64,000 nucleotides of DNA from FEN-1099 sp964511015. Its GTDB lineage: Bacteria > Lernaellota > Lernaellaia > Lernaellales > Lernaellaceae. The notes under the pieces are model-generated. The model was not told the DNA's origin and searched no databases. It saw only the letters and a list, made by a program, of their open reading frames with translations. The translations under genes were made by a program, and so were the position numbers. How positions within the stretch are numbered: position 1 is the first letter of the stretch; each line of letters starts with the position of its first letter. Where the stretch lies: the NCBI GenBank assembly GCA_964511015.1, contig CAZEDX010000003.1, positions 1-64,000 of the forward strand, written 5' to 3'. Below are positions 41,119 to 50,094 of this stretch, one piece after another.

Positions 41119-43377
41119 ATGCGTCGGCGACAGTTTTCTTTGGCCATTGGTGTATTGCTGCTTGTCCTCATGCTGGCCGGCAGCGGCTGGGCCCGGCGCG
41201 GACACCGCCACCCCCAACGAAGCCATCGACCTCGCCCGATCGCCCTCCCCGCCGGTCCCTTGCTCTACCCGCTGCAAGAACAGCAGGCGGTTTCCGGTAA
41301 CTTCGGCCAATACCGGCACGATCACCCGCACGGTGGCGTGGATCTATGGACCTTCTTGCGTATTGGCACACCCGTCGTCGCCACGGACAACGGCGCGGTG
41401 TATCTCATCAAGGTTTCATCCAACGGCTATGGCCGCGCGATTTACCAGCGCCTGAACGACGGCCGGACGGCTGTGTACGGCCACCTGTCGGGATTCGCAC
41501 CCAAGCTCGACGGGCCGGTGCGCGAGGCGCAGCAAGCCGCCGGCTCTTATGCGGTGCATGTCGATCTCGAACGCCGACCGATCACCGTCACGCGCGGCGA
41601 GGTGCTTGGCTACGCCGGCGATACCGGCACCGACGTGCCGCACCTCCACTTCGAGGTACGCGACATCAACGGCAATGCCGTCAACCCGATGCTGGCCGGA
41701 TTGGTGGTTACCGACACCCGCCCGCCGGTTCTGGCCGCACTCCATCTCGAAGCACTTACGCCCGATGCCTGGGTCGATGGCGGCAAGGCCGACGGTTACC
41801 TCCCGTTCCAGCGGCAAGCCGACGGCTCCTACACCGCCCGCATGGTGACTGTTTCCGGCGGCGTCGGCCTGAGCGCCTGGGCCTACGACACCATCGACAG
41901 CACGACGCGCCGGCTGGCACCCTATGAACTGACCCTGTTGGTCGATGGCCAAGAGCGTTTCCGACATCGTTTCGCCCGCTTCAACTATGCCGATAAGCTG
42001 ATTAGCCGACTAAGCTATCACCGCGGCCTGATGCTCGCACGAGGCGAGCCTTTCATCCGCCTCTACCAGCTTTTCGAACGCACCGTCCTGCACGACGGCG
42101 ATGGTACGGGTAGTCTGAACGCATTGCCGCCGGGCGATCACACCGTCCGCGTGCTGGTAGCCGACGAGCACGGCAACCACGCCGAAGGACGCCTCACCCT
42201 GAGGGTGCAAACGCCGCCGCTGGTCAACCGCGTCGAATTCGCCGCTGCGGGCAACGAGACCACGGCTGCGATTCGCCTGAGTGGAGCGCGTCAGGTGGCG
42301 ATGCAGATGCGTGCGCCGGGCGGCGCCTGGCTTGCCCCGTCTCCCACACAAGATGGCGATCGCTATGCCATTCGGACCGCCGGCCCGCCGCAGCCCGGCA
42401 CCGAATTCAACGTGCAGTTGGTCGATGAAGCGGGCCGCGCGCGCAACCTGCTCTACCGCCTGGCCGACATGCGCCAGCCGCCACGTTCGGTGGAGGTGCT
42501 GCAAGCGGTTCGGCCGACCTGGCGGCGCGACCACTTGGTGGTGCAAGCGACCGGTGGCCTAGTCGAAGGCGCTTGGCCCATAGTGTCCGCCAAACTGGGA
42601 GAAATCGATGTCCCCTGCTCCGCTTTCTGGTATGACGCCGACCGAAACGAAACAACCGCCGTGCTGGGTCTGCCAGCGAGTTCGGGCGGAACGTTGCGCC
42701 TGCGTTTTCTCTGGGCGTCAACCGATGGCACGGCCGTGGAGCAGGTGCTGACATTCGCCTACCAAATGGCTACCGCCGGCGGGCGTGTACGCAGCGACGA
42801 CGGCCTGGCCGCCGTCGAGTTCCCCGGCCGGACGTTGTACCACCCCGAGCCATTACAGATTTCCAGTTGTTCGCCGTCGACCCCCAAATGGCTGGCGCCT
42901 GTTGGCCTGGCCTATCGGGTTGGCGGTTGCGATGACCCATTGCGGGAGAAGGTCAACATCGCTCTGACTCCGCCGCCAGGCGCCGAAACGGCGGGGATCG
43001 GTGTCTATCTGTACGACCGGGGCACCTGGTGGTTCCTCAACGAAGGCACGACCGCCCAGCTTGGTTTCTTCGGCACCTTCGCACTCAAGCGCGACATTTC
43101 ACCGCCGGCCGTTGGGGCTCTGCATGTAGGCCGCGGAACCAAGCCGCGGTTCAAAATCGTGGTCAGCGACCTGGGCAGCGGCTTGGCCGAGGCCGGCATT
43201 GCAGTTGAACTCGACGGCCAATCGCAGATGTGCGAGTACATGCCGCTGAAGAACCAGGTCGTTTTTCAACCCGCCGCCCCCCTGTCCCCCGGTGCGCATA
43301 CCGTATCGGTGAGGCTGACCGATCGAGCAGGCAACACGACCAAACGCCGCCTGACGGCGCAAGTCCGTCCTCACTAG
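41119..43377 (+). CDS. M23 metallopeptidase with long C-terminal beta region
   Basis: 752 residues from the ATG at 41119 (AAGGG 7 bases upstream). Signal peptide ends SGWA. The M23/LytM catalytic domain is at about 50-195: HPHGGVDLW (HxxxD), YGHLSGFA, and HLHFEVRD (HxH), so the zinc site is complete. The remaining 550 residues are beta-rich, with several Ig-like units (DTRPPVLAALHLEALTPDAWVDGG; PPLVNRVEFAAAGNETTAAIRLSG; VGALHVGRGTKPRFKIVVSDLGSG) and a last PAAPLSPGAHTVSVRLTDRAGNTTK strand. The long tail is unusual for M23 enzymes and may target septal or partner proteins. Confidence 0.88.
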   Translation: MRRRQFSLAIGVLLLVLMLAGSGWARRGHRHPQRSHRPRPIALPAGPLLYPLQEQQAVSGNFGQYRHDHPHGGVDLWTFLRIGTPVVATDNGAVYLIKVSSNGYGRAIYQRLNDGRTAVYGHLSGFAPKLDGPVREAQQAAGSYAVHVDLERRPITVTRGEVLGYAGDTGTDVPHLHFEVRDINGNAVNPMLAGLVVTDTRPPVLAALHLEALTPDAWVDGGKADGYLPFQRQADGSYTARMVTVSGGVGLSAWAYDTIDSTTRRLAPYELTLLVDGQERFRHRFARFNYADKLISRLSYHRGLMLARGEPFIRLYQLFERTVLHDGDGTGSLNALPPGDHTVRVLVADEHGNHAEGRLTLRVQTPPLVNRVEFAAAGNETTAAIRLSGARQVAMQMRAPGGAWLAPSPTQDGDRYAIRTAGPPQPGTEFNVQLVDEAGRARNLLYRLADMRQPPRSVEVLQAVRPTWRRDHLVVQATGGLVEGAWPIVSAKLGEIDVPCSAFWYDADRNETTAVLGLPASSGGTLRLRFLWASTDGTAVEQVLTFAYQMATAGGRVRSDDGLAAVEFPGRTLYHPEPLQISSCSPSTPKWLAPVGLAYRVGGCDDPLREKVNIALTPPPGAETAGIGVYLYDRGTWWFLNEGTTAQLGFFGTFALKRDISPPAVGALHVGRGTKPRFKIVVSDLGSGLAEAGIAVELDGQSQMCEYMPLKNQVVFQPAAPLSPGAHTVSVRLTDRAGNTTKRRLTAQVRPH

Positions 43378-43401
43378 CAACCAGATTTCAGTACAAACGG
43401 A

Positions 43402-44919
43402 TTAGCGGTGCCGCCTTTTCTTGGCACGGCCGCGGCTTTGGCTGCTGCCGCCGCTCTTGGGAATCTTGAGAATCGTCCCGGGACGAAGCACGGAAGCCCG
43501 CGCCGCCGGGTTGTACTTTTTGAGCACCGCGACCGTAGTCCCGTGGCGACGGGCGATGCCCCCGAGCGTGTCGCCGCGTTTGACTTTGTAGTAGACCATC
43601 CGGCCGCCACCACCCCCGCCGCTGCTGCGAGGCTGCACCGGCCGGGACAGGCTGGCGATCTGCTGCGGTTGCAAGTAAAGGTCGGCGGGGTTCAGTTCGG
43701 CCACGTTTTTCGCGATTTCTTCGTAGCGCTCTGCCGGCACGTTGATTAGGTAGTGCGACACGTTGGGCGGAGTGTAAGAACCGAGCAGTTCGGGATTGAG
43801 CGCTTTGAGCTCCTCGTAGCTCATGTTGACCAGTTCCGCGAAGCGCTTCAGTTCCACCACGCCCTGCAGGTCGATCTGTTTGAGCACCAACGGCTTTTCG
43901 GGCACCAGATACATGCCGAAGGTTTCCGGGTCGCGGGCAATCAACACCGATGCGAAGTACTTGGGTACGTAGGCCTTGGTTTCAGCCGGCAGGTTAAGAC
44001 GCCAGTAATCACGGTGTCCGGCGTTGGAAATGGCGTTGTTCACGCAACCGGAACCGCAGTTGTAGGCGGCCAGGGCCAGCGCCCAGTCGCCGTAGTCGCC
44101 GTATAGGTCCTTCAACAGACGAGCAGCCGCCCGGCTAGCTTTATACGGATCGCGGCGTTCGTCGACCCATTCGTTGATCGTCAAGCCGTAGCGCGAGCCG
44201 GTATCCCGGATGAACTGCCAGATACCGACCGCCGCGGCCGGACTATAGGCGTATGACGAATAGCCGCTTTCGATCAACGGCAGATAAGCCAGATCGTCGG
44301 GCAATCCTTCGTCTTTGAGGATCTGCCGGATCATGGGCAGGTAACGGGTCGACCGCGAAAGGTACTGTTGCATGGTTTCACGGGCGTTGATCGAGTAATA
44401 GCGCACCCAGCGCTCGACTTCGGGGTTGAAGTCGATGCCGATCAGCTTGCGCTTGATCACCACCGGGGCAAAGCGGCCGGTCAGTCTCCCCAGGCGCACC
44501 TGGGCCAGACAGACCTCGTAATACAGCGAATCGAGCTTGCGGGTCGTTTCCGGGTCGAGTTCGCGGTTATAGGGGCGCAGCAACAGGCGCATGATGGTGT
44601 GGTATACTTCCAGCGCCTCTTCGAACTTTTCAGCTTGGGTCAGTTCAACCCCGCGAATGAACATCTGCTGGGTTTTCTCGTACAATTCCGCGGGGGTGCC
44701 GGTCCAGGGGGCGGCGGTGGAGGCCAGATCGGGAGGGTTGGTTACAACCGGCGGCTCGGTTCGCCGGCGCGCCGGAGTGGGGGTTGCCTGAGACGGTTGG
44801 ACTTGTTCTTCTTCTTGATCCTCTTCCTCCTGCTGGGGCGGCGCCGTACGAATCATACTGCAGCCAACGAAAACGGAAGCCACCAAAAACAGCAGCAGTA
44901 AGACGTGCCAACGCGTCAT
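43402..44919 (-). CDS. mltD: MltD-like membrane-bound lytic transglycosylase with LysM
   Basis: 505 residues from the ATG at 44919 (GGAGGTG before it; the longer frame runs into tRNA-Val). Signal peptide ends FVGCS. A 60-residue Glu/Pro/Thr linker and a helical segment come before the SLT domain, whose catalytic Glu is in LIESGYSSYAYSPAAAVGIWQFI; ALAAYNCGSGCV is the later SLT motif (AYN). A LysM (YKVKRGDTLGGIARRHGTTVAVLKKYNP) closes the protein. MltD-type enzymes cut glycan strands to 1,6-anhydroMurNAc. It faces the M23 gene convergently. Confidence 0.9.
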   Translation of the reverse strand: MTRWHVLLLLFLVASVFVGCSMIRTAPPQQEEEDQEEEQVQPSQATPTPARRRTEPPVVTNPPDLASTAAPWTGTPAELYEKTQQMFIRGVELTQAEKFEEALEVYHTIMRLLLRPYNRELDPETTRKLDSLYYEVCLAQVRLGRLTGRFAPVVIKRKLIGIDFNPEVERWVRYYSINARETMQQYLSRSTRYLPMIRQILKDEGLPDDLAYLPLIESGYSSYAYSPAAAVGIWQFIRDTGSRYGLTINEWVDERRDPYKASRAAARLLKDLYGDYGDWALALAAYNCGSGCVNNAISNAGHRDYWRLNLPAETKAYVPKYFASVLIARDPETFGMYLVPEKPLVLKQIDLQGVVELKRFAELVNMSYEELKALNPELLGSYTPPNVSHYLINVPAERYEEIAKNVAELNPADLYLQPQQIASLSRPVQPRSSGGGGGGRMVYYKVKRGDTLGGIARRHGTTVAVLKKYNPAARASVLRPGTILKIPKSGGSSQSRGRAKKRRHR

Positions 44920-44950
44920 AACACCTCCGCGGTATCCCAACCGTCCACAC

Positions 44951-44979
44951 CTTATAAAGGAAACAACATCGAAAGGCAA
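44951..44979 (-). promoter_or_regulatory. Promoter of the mltD-like gene
   Basis: Minus strand TTGCCT (44974-44979), 17-base spacer, TATAAG (44951-44956), between tRNA-Val and the ATG. Confidence 0.55.
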
Positions 44980-45002
44980 ACGCGGAAAAAAGAAGAAAGA
45001 AA

Positions 45003-45074
45003 TGGGCGGTACTGGATTCGAACCAGCGACTTCCACCGTGTGAGGATGGCACTCTACCGCTGAGTTAACCGCCC
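45003..45074 (-). tRNA. tRNA-Val (anticodon CAC)
   Basis: Minus-strand cloverleaf: acceptor GGGCGGT/ACCGCCC, D arm ACTC-AGCGGTA-GAGT, anticodon stem CCATC/GGTGG with loop CTCACAC (anticodon CAC, reads GTG), T arm GCTGG-TTCGAAT-CCAGT, discriminator A. No encoded CCA. Confidence 0.95.
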
Positions 45075-45096
45075 ATACTGTCAAAAAAGCCGGATT

Positions 45097-45125
45097 TGTA
45101 TACAACAAACCGGCATAAAGCGCAA
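45097..45125 (-). promoter_or_regulatory. Promoter of tRNA-Val
   Basis: Minus strand TTGCGC (45120-45125), 17-base spacer, TATACA (45097-45102), 23 bases upstream of the tRNA. Confidence 0.5.
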
Positions 45126-45141
45126 GCGGAAATCACCCCCT

Positions 45142-47409
45142 TTAACCAGTAGGTTTGCGGTACCAAATCCCCGCCGCGGCCGAGGCGGCCTTGAGCCAGA
45201 TCCAAAAGACACAAACCGCCGTCAGCCCCACGGTGGGCATCAGAATCACCCCCACCGTGAGAGCGCCGATCAGGGCGGCGGCATGGTCAACGGCGTCCAC
45301 CCAACCGGCCCGACGCATGATGGGCAACCCTTCCTTCGCCAAGACCGCAGCCGCCGCCGGAAAAGCCACCCCGGCACAAGCCGCGGACAGGGCAACCAGC
45401 CCGATGAGAGCAGCTTCGGCCGCCGTACCAGCTCCGCCCGGCATGGCGGTCAGAAAGGACAGGAACAGGCCCCCGGAACCCGCCAGGGCCACATCCCCCG
45501 CCAACAAGACCCCACGTCCTTGCCAACCCCGCCGGATGGCCTCGGCGGTCAGGATTCCACCTACCGCCAGTCCGCCCATATAGGCCGCCACCAACAGCGC
45601 CACTTTGGCATACATCTGCCCGAAGAACGATTGGTAGCTCAAGGCCGCCAGGATCGTCACCACCATGCCGACGAAACCGCTAGTAGCCACGCTGACCAGC
45701 GCAAGGCGCCCGGCAACTCCGCCGGTCGATCTATCTGTTCCCGCCAGAACAACCCCGCCCATCGCAATTATCGCCAACAACCACCAAATCCAACGGGGCG
45801 CCTGGGTCACGGTGCGCAGCAACCCGGCCAGTCCCCCGCCCGCAAACTGGTCCCACACCCGCAAGAAGGCCAGGTACGAAGCTGGTTGCAGATCATGGTT
45901 TGGTTGTCCCGGAGAGGTTTCCAGCAATCGCCGGAATTGGGCGATTCGTTCGGGGAAAATCCACTGGTCAACCAAAGCCGGTGGCAACGACGGCGACTCT
46001 CCGAAAGCCCGCAGATAGCGCGCCTTCATCGCCGAGGCAGAGGAGTCACCCAAGCCCAATTCGTCTGAGGCAAAAAGGTGAATCCGCTCGCCCGGTAAAG
46101 CCAGCACACGAGGAAAGACCGCCCGGACAGTGTGGTAGACCGAGGACACATACGGCCCGATCTGTTCGCCCATTACATTGTCGGCGCCGGTCAGCGACAT
46201 GGCCAACACGCCACCGGGAGTCAAGAGCCGGCGCACATCGCGCAGAAACTCCATGGTATACAGGCGGTTAATTTGTGCGGTCGATGGATCCGGTGCCACC
46301 ACTACCGCCAGGTCGTACAGTTCGCGGGTTTCCCGGGCAAAATGGCGTACGTCGTCCGGAATGATCCGCAGGCGGCGATCGTTCAACCGAGCTCGTTCGG
46401 CCGGCGGCAGCAAGGCCAGCAGATGGCGGGTCAGATCACCGTCCAATTGCACAAGGTCTACCCGCTCCACCGCCGGGCAAGCCAGCACGGCATCCGCCAG
46501 GCCGGTCAATCCGCCGCCGAATAGCACCACCCGTCGGGGGGAACCCGGCTGGGACAGCAATAAGGCCGCCTCGAGGTGGTAGAACACCGGATCGGGAAAG
46601 CTGTCTTCATACGAACCGTTGGCAAAAACCTGCACCTGCTCCCCTTCCCGCGCAAACAACACACTTTGGTAGCGCGTGTGCAGGGAATACAAAAACCGTC
46701 GTGGCGTATGGGGGCTCTCCACCTGCCGGCGGTCGAGCTCGCGGTCAAGGCTGACATCGATTTGCAGAATCAGCAGGAAAAGACAGAGTACGGCGGCAAT
46801 GGCGCCGGCCCACCGGCTGGGCCAGCCAGGACTAGCCAGCCAAGCGCCAAGCAATAAAACCACAGCAGCCACCAACCCGGAACCGACGGCGGTGACATGG
46901 GTCGCCAGCCAGAAGCTGAAGGTAAGTCCGCCCAGCAAACCGCCCAGGGCTTCCCAGACGAACAGGCGGCCGACAGCGGAGGCGCTGTCGGTAGCGGCAC
47001 CGGCAAACCGGGGAAAGGCTTCGCCGATCCACCACGCCGGCGGCAGCGCGAAGGCGCCGAACAGCAAGACCGTCCACCAGCCCGGCACGACCCCTACAGA
47101 AGCAAACGGAGTCAGCCAATACTTCATATTGACCAGCATGGCGACCGGCAGAAAAGCGCCACCGAGCAGAAAGACGGGAGTCCTCCAGCCACCTAACGGG
47201 CGAGCTTTCGGCCGGGCGGCGACGCCCGCGCCCAGGGCGATGCCGAAGAACCACCAGCCGAAGAACAGACCAACCGCCAATTCGTTGCCGTGCAGGCTAA
47301 CCACGTATTGCCGCAGCAAGGCGGTTTGGGTGATCAATGCGTACCCGCCCATGGCAAAGTAAAGCCACGGCAAGCGCGCGCCGCTGGAGGGAGCCGCAGG
47401 CTTGGTCAT
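45142..47409 (-). CDS. Fused membrane / spermidine-synthase-like protein
   Basis: 755 residues. Six or seven N-terminal membrane helices, a central Rossmann domain of the spermidine synthase type (about 235-450) and seven more helices at the C terminus. The Rossmann domain keeps the nucleotide-binding shape (VVLFGGGLTGLADAVL; VDLVQLDGDLTRHL) but at the site where polyamine synthases carry the catalytic Asp (DxxDP) it reads VVVAPDPSTAQINRLYT; the first Asp is Ala. Real spermidine synthesis is therefore doubtful; proteins of this membrane-fused type are widespread and uncharacterised. Not clearly in an operon. Confidence 0.8.
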   Translation of the reverse strand: MTKPAAPSSGARLPWLYFAMGGYALITQTALLRQYVVSLHGNELAVGLFFGWWFFGIALGAGVAARPKARPLGGWRTPVFLLGGAFLPVAMLVNMKYWLTPFASVGVVPGWWTVLLFGAFALPPAWWIGEAFPRFAGAATDSASAVGRLFVWEALGGLLGGLTFSFWLATHVTAVGSGLVAAVVLLLGAWLASPGWPSRWAGAIAAVLCLFLLILQIDVSLDRELDRRQVESPHTPRRFLYSLHTRYQSVLFAREGEQVQVFANGSYEDSFPDPVFYHLEAALLLSQPGSPRRVVLFGGGLTGLADAVLACPAVERVDLVQLDGDLTRHLLALLPPAERARLNDRRLRIIPDDVRHFARETRELYDLAVVVAPDPSTAQINRLYTMEFLRDVRRLLTPGGVLAMSLTGADNVMGEQIGPYVSSVYHTVRAVFPRVLALPGERIHLFASDELGLGDSSASAMKARYLRAFGESPSLPPALVDQWIFPERIAQFRRLLETSPGQPNHDLQPASYLAFLRVWDQFAGGGLAGLLRTVTQAPRWIWWLLAIIAMGGVVLAGTDRSTGGVAGRLALVSVATSGFVGMVVTILAALSYQSFFGQMYAKVALLVAAYMGGLAVGGILTAEAIRRGWQGRGVLLAGDVALAGSGGLFLSFLTAMPGGAGTAAEAALIGLVALSAACAGVAFPAAAAVLAKEGLPIMRRAGWVDAVDHAAALIGALTVGVILMPTVGLTAVCVFWIWLKAASAAAGIWYRKPTG

Positions 47410-47436
47410 AGATTCATGCTAACGGCCAAGGCAGGT

Positions 47437-47464
47437 AAAAAAAAGGGGCGACCGAAGCCGCCCC
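47437..47464 (-). terminator. Rho-independent terminator of the envelope operon
   Basis: Minus strand: GGGGCG, 8-base loop, CGCCCC, then eight Ts; directly after the lipoprotein stop at 47486. Confidence 0.85.
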
Positions 47465-47485
47465 GGGGATATTTGTTCGCTGACG

Positions 47486-50059
47486 TTACGGCTGCAGGCT
47501 CGTGCCGCCCGTCGCGCGCAGATCGCCGAAGTTCAGTTCGACAATCGTTTCGTACGGGTTGACCCAGCCATAGATCGTGTTGCCGGCGACGTAGCCAAGA
47601 GTCCAGCCTTCCTGTTCGCCGTCCGCCCAGTTCCAGGTGTAGACGAGCAGGTAGAACCAGTCTTCGTCCACGTTGTCATTCGTGGAAGCATCGTACATGC
47701 CCGAGCCGTACGGAATGACCGAGCCGGTATCCGGATCCAAATCGAAGATCGCGGGATACAACTGGCTCTGCATCGAGCTGGCATCCGACGAGATTTGGAT
47801 GAACTTGTTGGAAACCAGCGGCATGTAGGGCAACGGAATCGTGTAGTCTTCCTTGGACGGGTATTCCAGGTCGCGATAGCCCGGCAGAGCCATCCACGCG
47901 CCTGTATCCGCGTTCTGGGCGATGACGCCGATTTTCAACGGACGCCAGTTTGGATCGTTTTCCGTGTTGGTCAACAGCTTCGCATAGGTCGGGCTGGCCG
48001 CGAACGACGCGCTGACCTTGGCGCGGAGCAACAACGGAATGTTTTCGACATAGTCGCACATCGGGCCGGTGCTGCTTTCATCCGGCACATCATCCACGCA
48101 GGAGTCGAGGCTGACGCAACCGTTGATACCGGCTTCGGCCTTCTTGTAACAGGTGAACAGGCCACGCCAGAAGGCGTCGGCGCTGTTGGCCTTGCAGGCC
48201 GCCAGAGCTTCGTCCGCGGACGAATAGCCGCGCACGCTGTTGCGGGCCATGTTGTAAATGTAGTCGATCCAGTATTCGCAGGAGTCGTAGCAACCGGTGT
48301 ATTCCGGATTGACCTGGTAGATTGGTTCGTACGGCACGTGGATGCGGGTGTTCTCGAAGTCACCGCGCATGAACGGCTGATCTTCGTTGTCACCGTACGG
48401 GGCGACCGGGTAGATGTTCCAACCCTCGTCACCGTAGAAGGTAAAGAGGCCGGAACTCATCGGCTGGTCGATGTAGAACGCCATCGCCTGGAGGTCGTCG
48501 GTCTCATCCCACTTCGTGCCACGGGTGTCGTGCGTTGTGGTGAAGATGAGTTTGTTGACCGCATCCCAGTTCAGATCGTAGAACTTGTCGGTACCGGTGA
48601 AGGTCCAGATATAGGCCTGTACGATCGCAACGTCGAACTGCATCAGTTCATACAGGAAACGGTTCGGAAGCATCTTGACCGAACGAACATCCACGAAGCC
48701 GCGGCCGACATTTAGGATGTCGAGGCCACGGTCGTAGATTTCGAACATCTCGAAGCCCAGGCGGAAACCGCCCAGTTCGCCGGACACTTCTTCGTTCTGG
48801 CCGCCCGAGCTGAACTTGCCGGTGACATCGTCGCCGACGTTTCCGCAGCCCGCGTCGACCAAATGCGCGGTGAATTCATAGTCACCAGAGGCGACTGGAG
48901 TGTCCACCGTAAAGCCGATATAGGCTTTGTCTTCAAAGCTGGACCGGCCTAGGCTACCCGGAACACTGAGGGTCTTCTCGCCGTTGCCGAAGTTGACAAC
49001 GAGCTTACCGCCGCCGAAGTCGCTTTCGGGGTCGGTGTATTCGAAGTACACTGCCAACTGTTCGCCGTCGGACAAGGTGTAGCCTTCACCTACGCGATAG
49101 ACGTTGTTACCACGACGGACAACGTAGATGACGTCGGTGATAATCGGGCCGTACTGGCCAGAGCAACCGAACACGTCGGGCAGGTTCTCTTCCCAGCACG
49201 TTTTCTGGCAAGCGGTAAAGCCCTGGCAACCTTCATCGCGGCAGTTGTCGGCGCACTTGAAGTAGCGCAGGGTCTTCGGATCTGCCGAGAACTGATACAG
49301 TGTCCGTTTGCAATCGGCCACCGACCAGTTGCTGCCGAACAACCCGCACTCATCTTCGAAGTTGCACAGTTTTTCCCACTTGTCGCAGTCTTCAGCTTCT
49401 TCGCCGATCGCGGCCGGCGTGATGTCCGCGCCGTCTTCGGCTTCGTCGCCTTCCTCAGCCGGGTGGGGTTCACCCGCCGAACTGGCGCCCGCACGACCCG
49501 GATCCACGACACCGGCCGACACGAGATACATGTCGAAAACCTGTCTTTGGCCGGTCATCGCCGCTTCCAATTCCTCGTCGTTGACGCGGTCGTTGTAAAC
49601 CAGGTAGTTCGGTTCATCGACGTAGTCGCCTTTGCGATAGCCGACAACCTGGTCGATCTTGATCCAACTGGTCAAGCTCTCCAGCGGAATTTCGTAGTCC
49701 TGGTAGCCTGGCCAGAACCGCGACATGGCGATCGGCAGAGCGCCATCCGCGAAACCGTCCACGGGGCTGAACGACAGAGCCACGATACCGCCCGAAGGTT
49801 TGTCGATCTGATAGAAGTGGTCCGATTCACCGTCCTGGTCATAGTCGGCATAGAAGCCGCGGCGGCCGGTTTCGGTGCCGGTTTCACTCAGTTCTCGAAC
49901 GGGGCCCACATCGTCGACGTGCATCTTGAAGGTGCCGTAGCCGCGAGTCGGGAGCTGTGCCCCTTCCTCTTTGCCCTCAAGTTCACAGCCGGCCAGCAAC
50001 AGGCCCGCGCCGAGCAGGATAGCCATCAGCAGGATGACCATCGAGCCTTTGAGATTCAT
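47486..50059 (-). CDS. Large Cys-rich lipoprotein of unknown family
   Basis: 857 residues. The second ATG (50059) is chosen because AAGGAG is 6 bases before it; the first (50074) has no site. Signal peptide ends LLLAGC. Mature part is beta-rich and acidic, with two Cys-rich stretches: about residues 223-306 (EDCDKWEKLCNFEDECGLFG... CADNCRDEGCQGFTACQKTCWEE) and 620-690 (GCYDSCEYW... CKANSADAF... CVSLDSCVDD), likely disulfide-knotted, so it is exposed outside. No family recognised. Last gene of the operon with the peptidase-barrel protein and the beta-barrel protein, suggesting it works with them at the cell surface. Confidence 0.72.
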   Translation of the reverse strand: MNLKGSMVILLMAILLGAGLLLAGCELEGKEEGAQLPTRGYGTFKMHVDDVGPVRELSETGTETGRRGFYADYDQDGESDHFYQIDKPSGGIVALSFSPVDGFADGALPIAMSRFWPGYQDYEIPLESLTSWIKIDQVVGYRKGDYVDEPNYLVYNDRVNDEELEAAMTGQRQVFDMYLVSAGVVDPGRAGASSAGEPHPAEEGDEAEDGADITPAAIGEEAEDCDKWEKLCNFEDECGLFGSNWSVADCKRTLYQFSADPKTLRYFKCADNCRDEGCQGFTACQKTCWEENLPDVFGCSGQYGPIITDVIYVVRRGNNVYRVGEGYTLSDGEQLAVYFEYTDPESDFGGGKLVVNFGNGEKTLSVPGSLGRSSFEDKAYIGFTVDTPVASGDYEFTAHLVDAGCGNVGDDVTGKFSSGGQNEEVSGELGGFRLGFEMFEIYDRGLDILNVGRGFVDVRSVKMLPNRFLYELMQFDVAIVQAYIWTFTGTDKFYDLNWDAVNKLIFTTTHDTRGTKWDETDDLQAMAFYIDQPMSSGLFTFYGDEGWNIYPVAPYGDNEDQPFMRGDFENTRIHVPYEPIYQVNPEYTGCYDSCEYWIDYIYNMARNSVRGYSSADEALAACKANSADAFWRGLFTCYKKAEAGINGCVSLDSCVDDVPDESSTGPMCDYVENIPLLLRAKVSASFAASPTYAKLLTNTENDPNWRPLKIGVIAQNADTGAWMALPGYRDLEYPSKEDYTIPLPYMPLVSNKFIQISSDASSMQSQLYPAIFDLDPDTGSVIPYGSGMYDASTNDNVDEDWFYLLVYTWNWADGEQEGWTLGYVAGNTIYGWVNPYETIVELNFGDLRATGGTSLQP

Positions 50060-50094
50060 TCTGTTCTCCTTCATTGCTCGCGTCCTTTCCCGGC

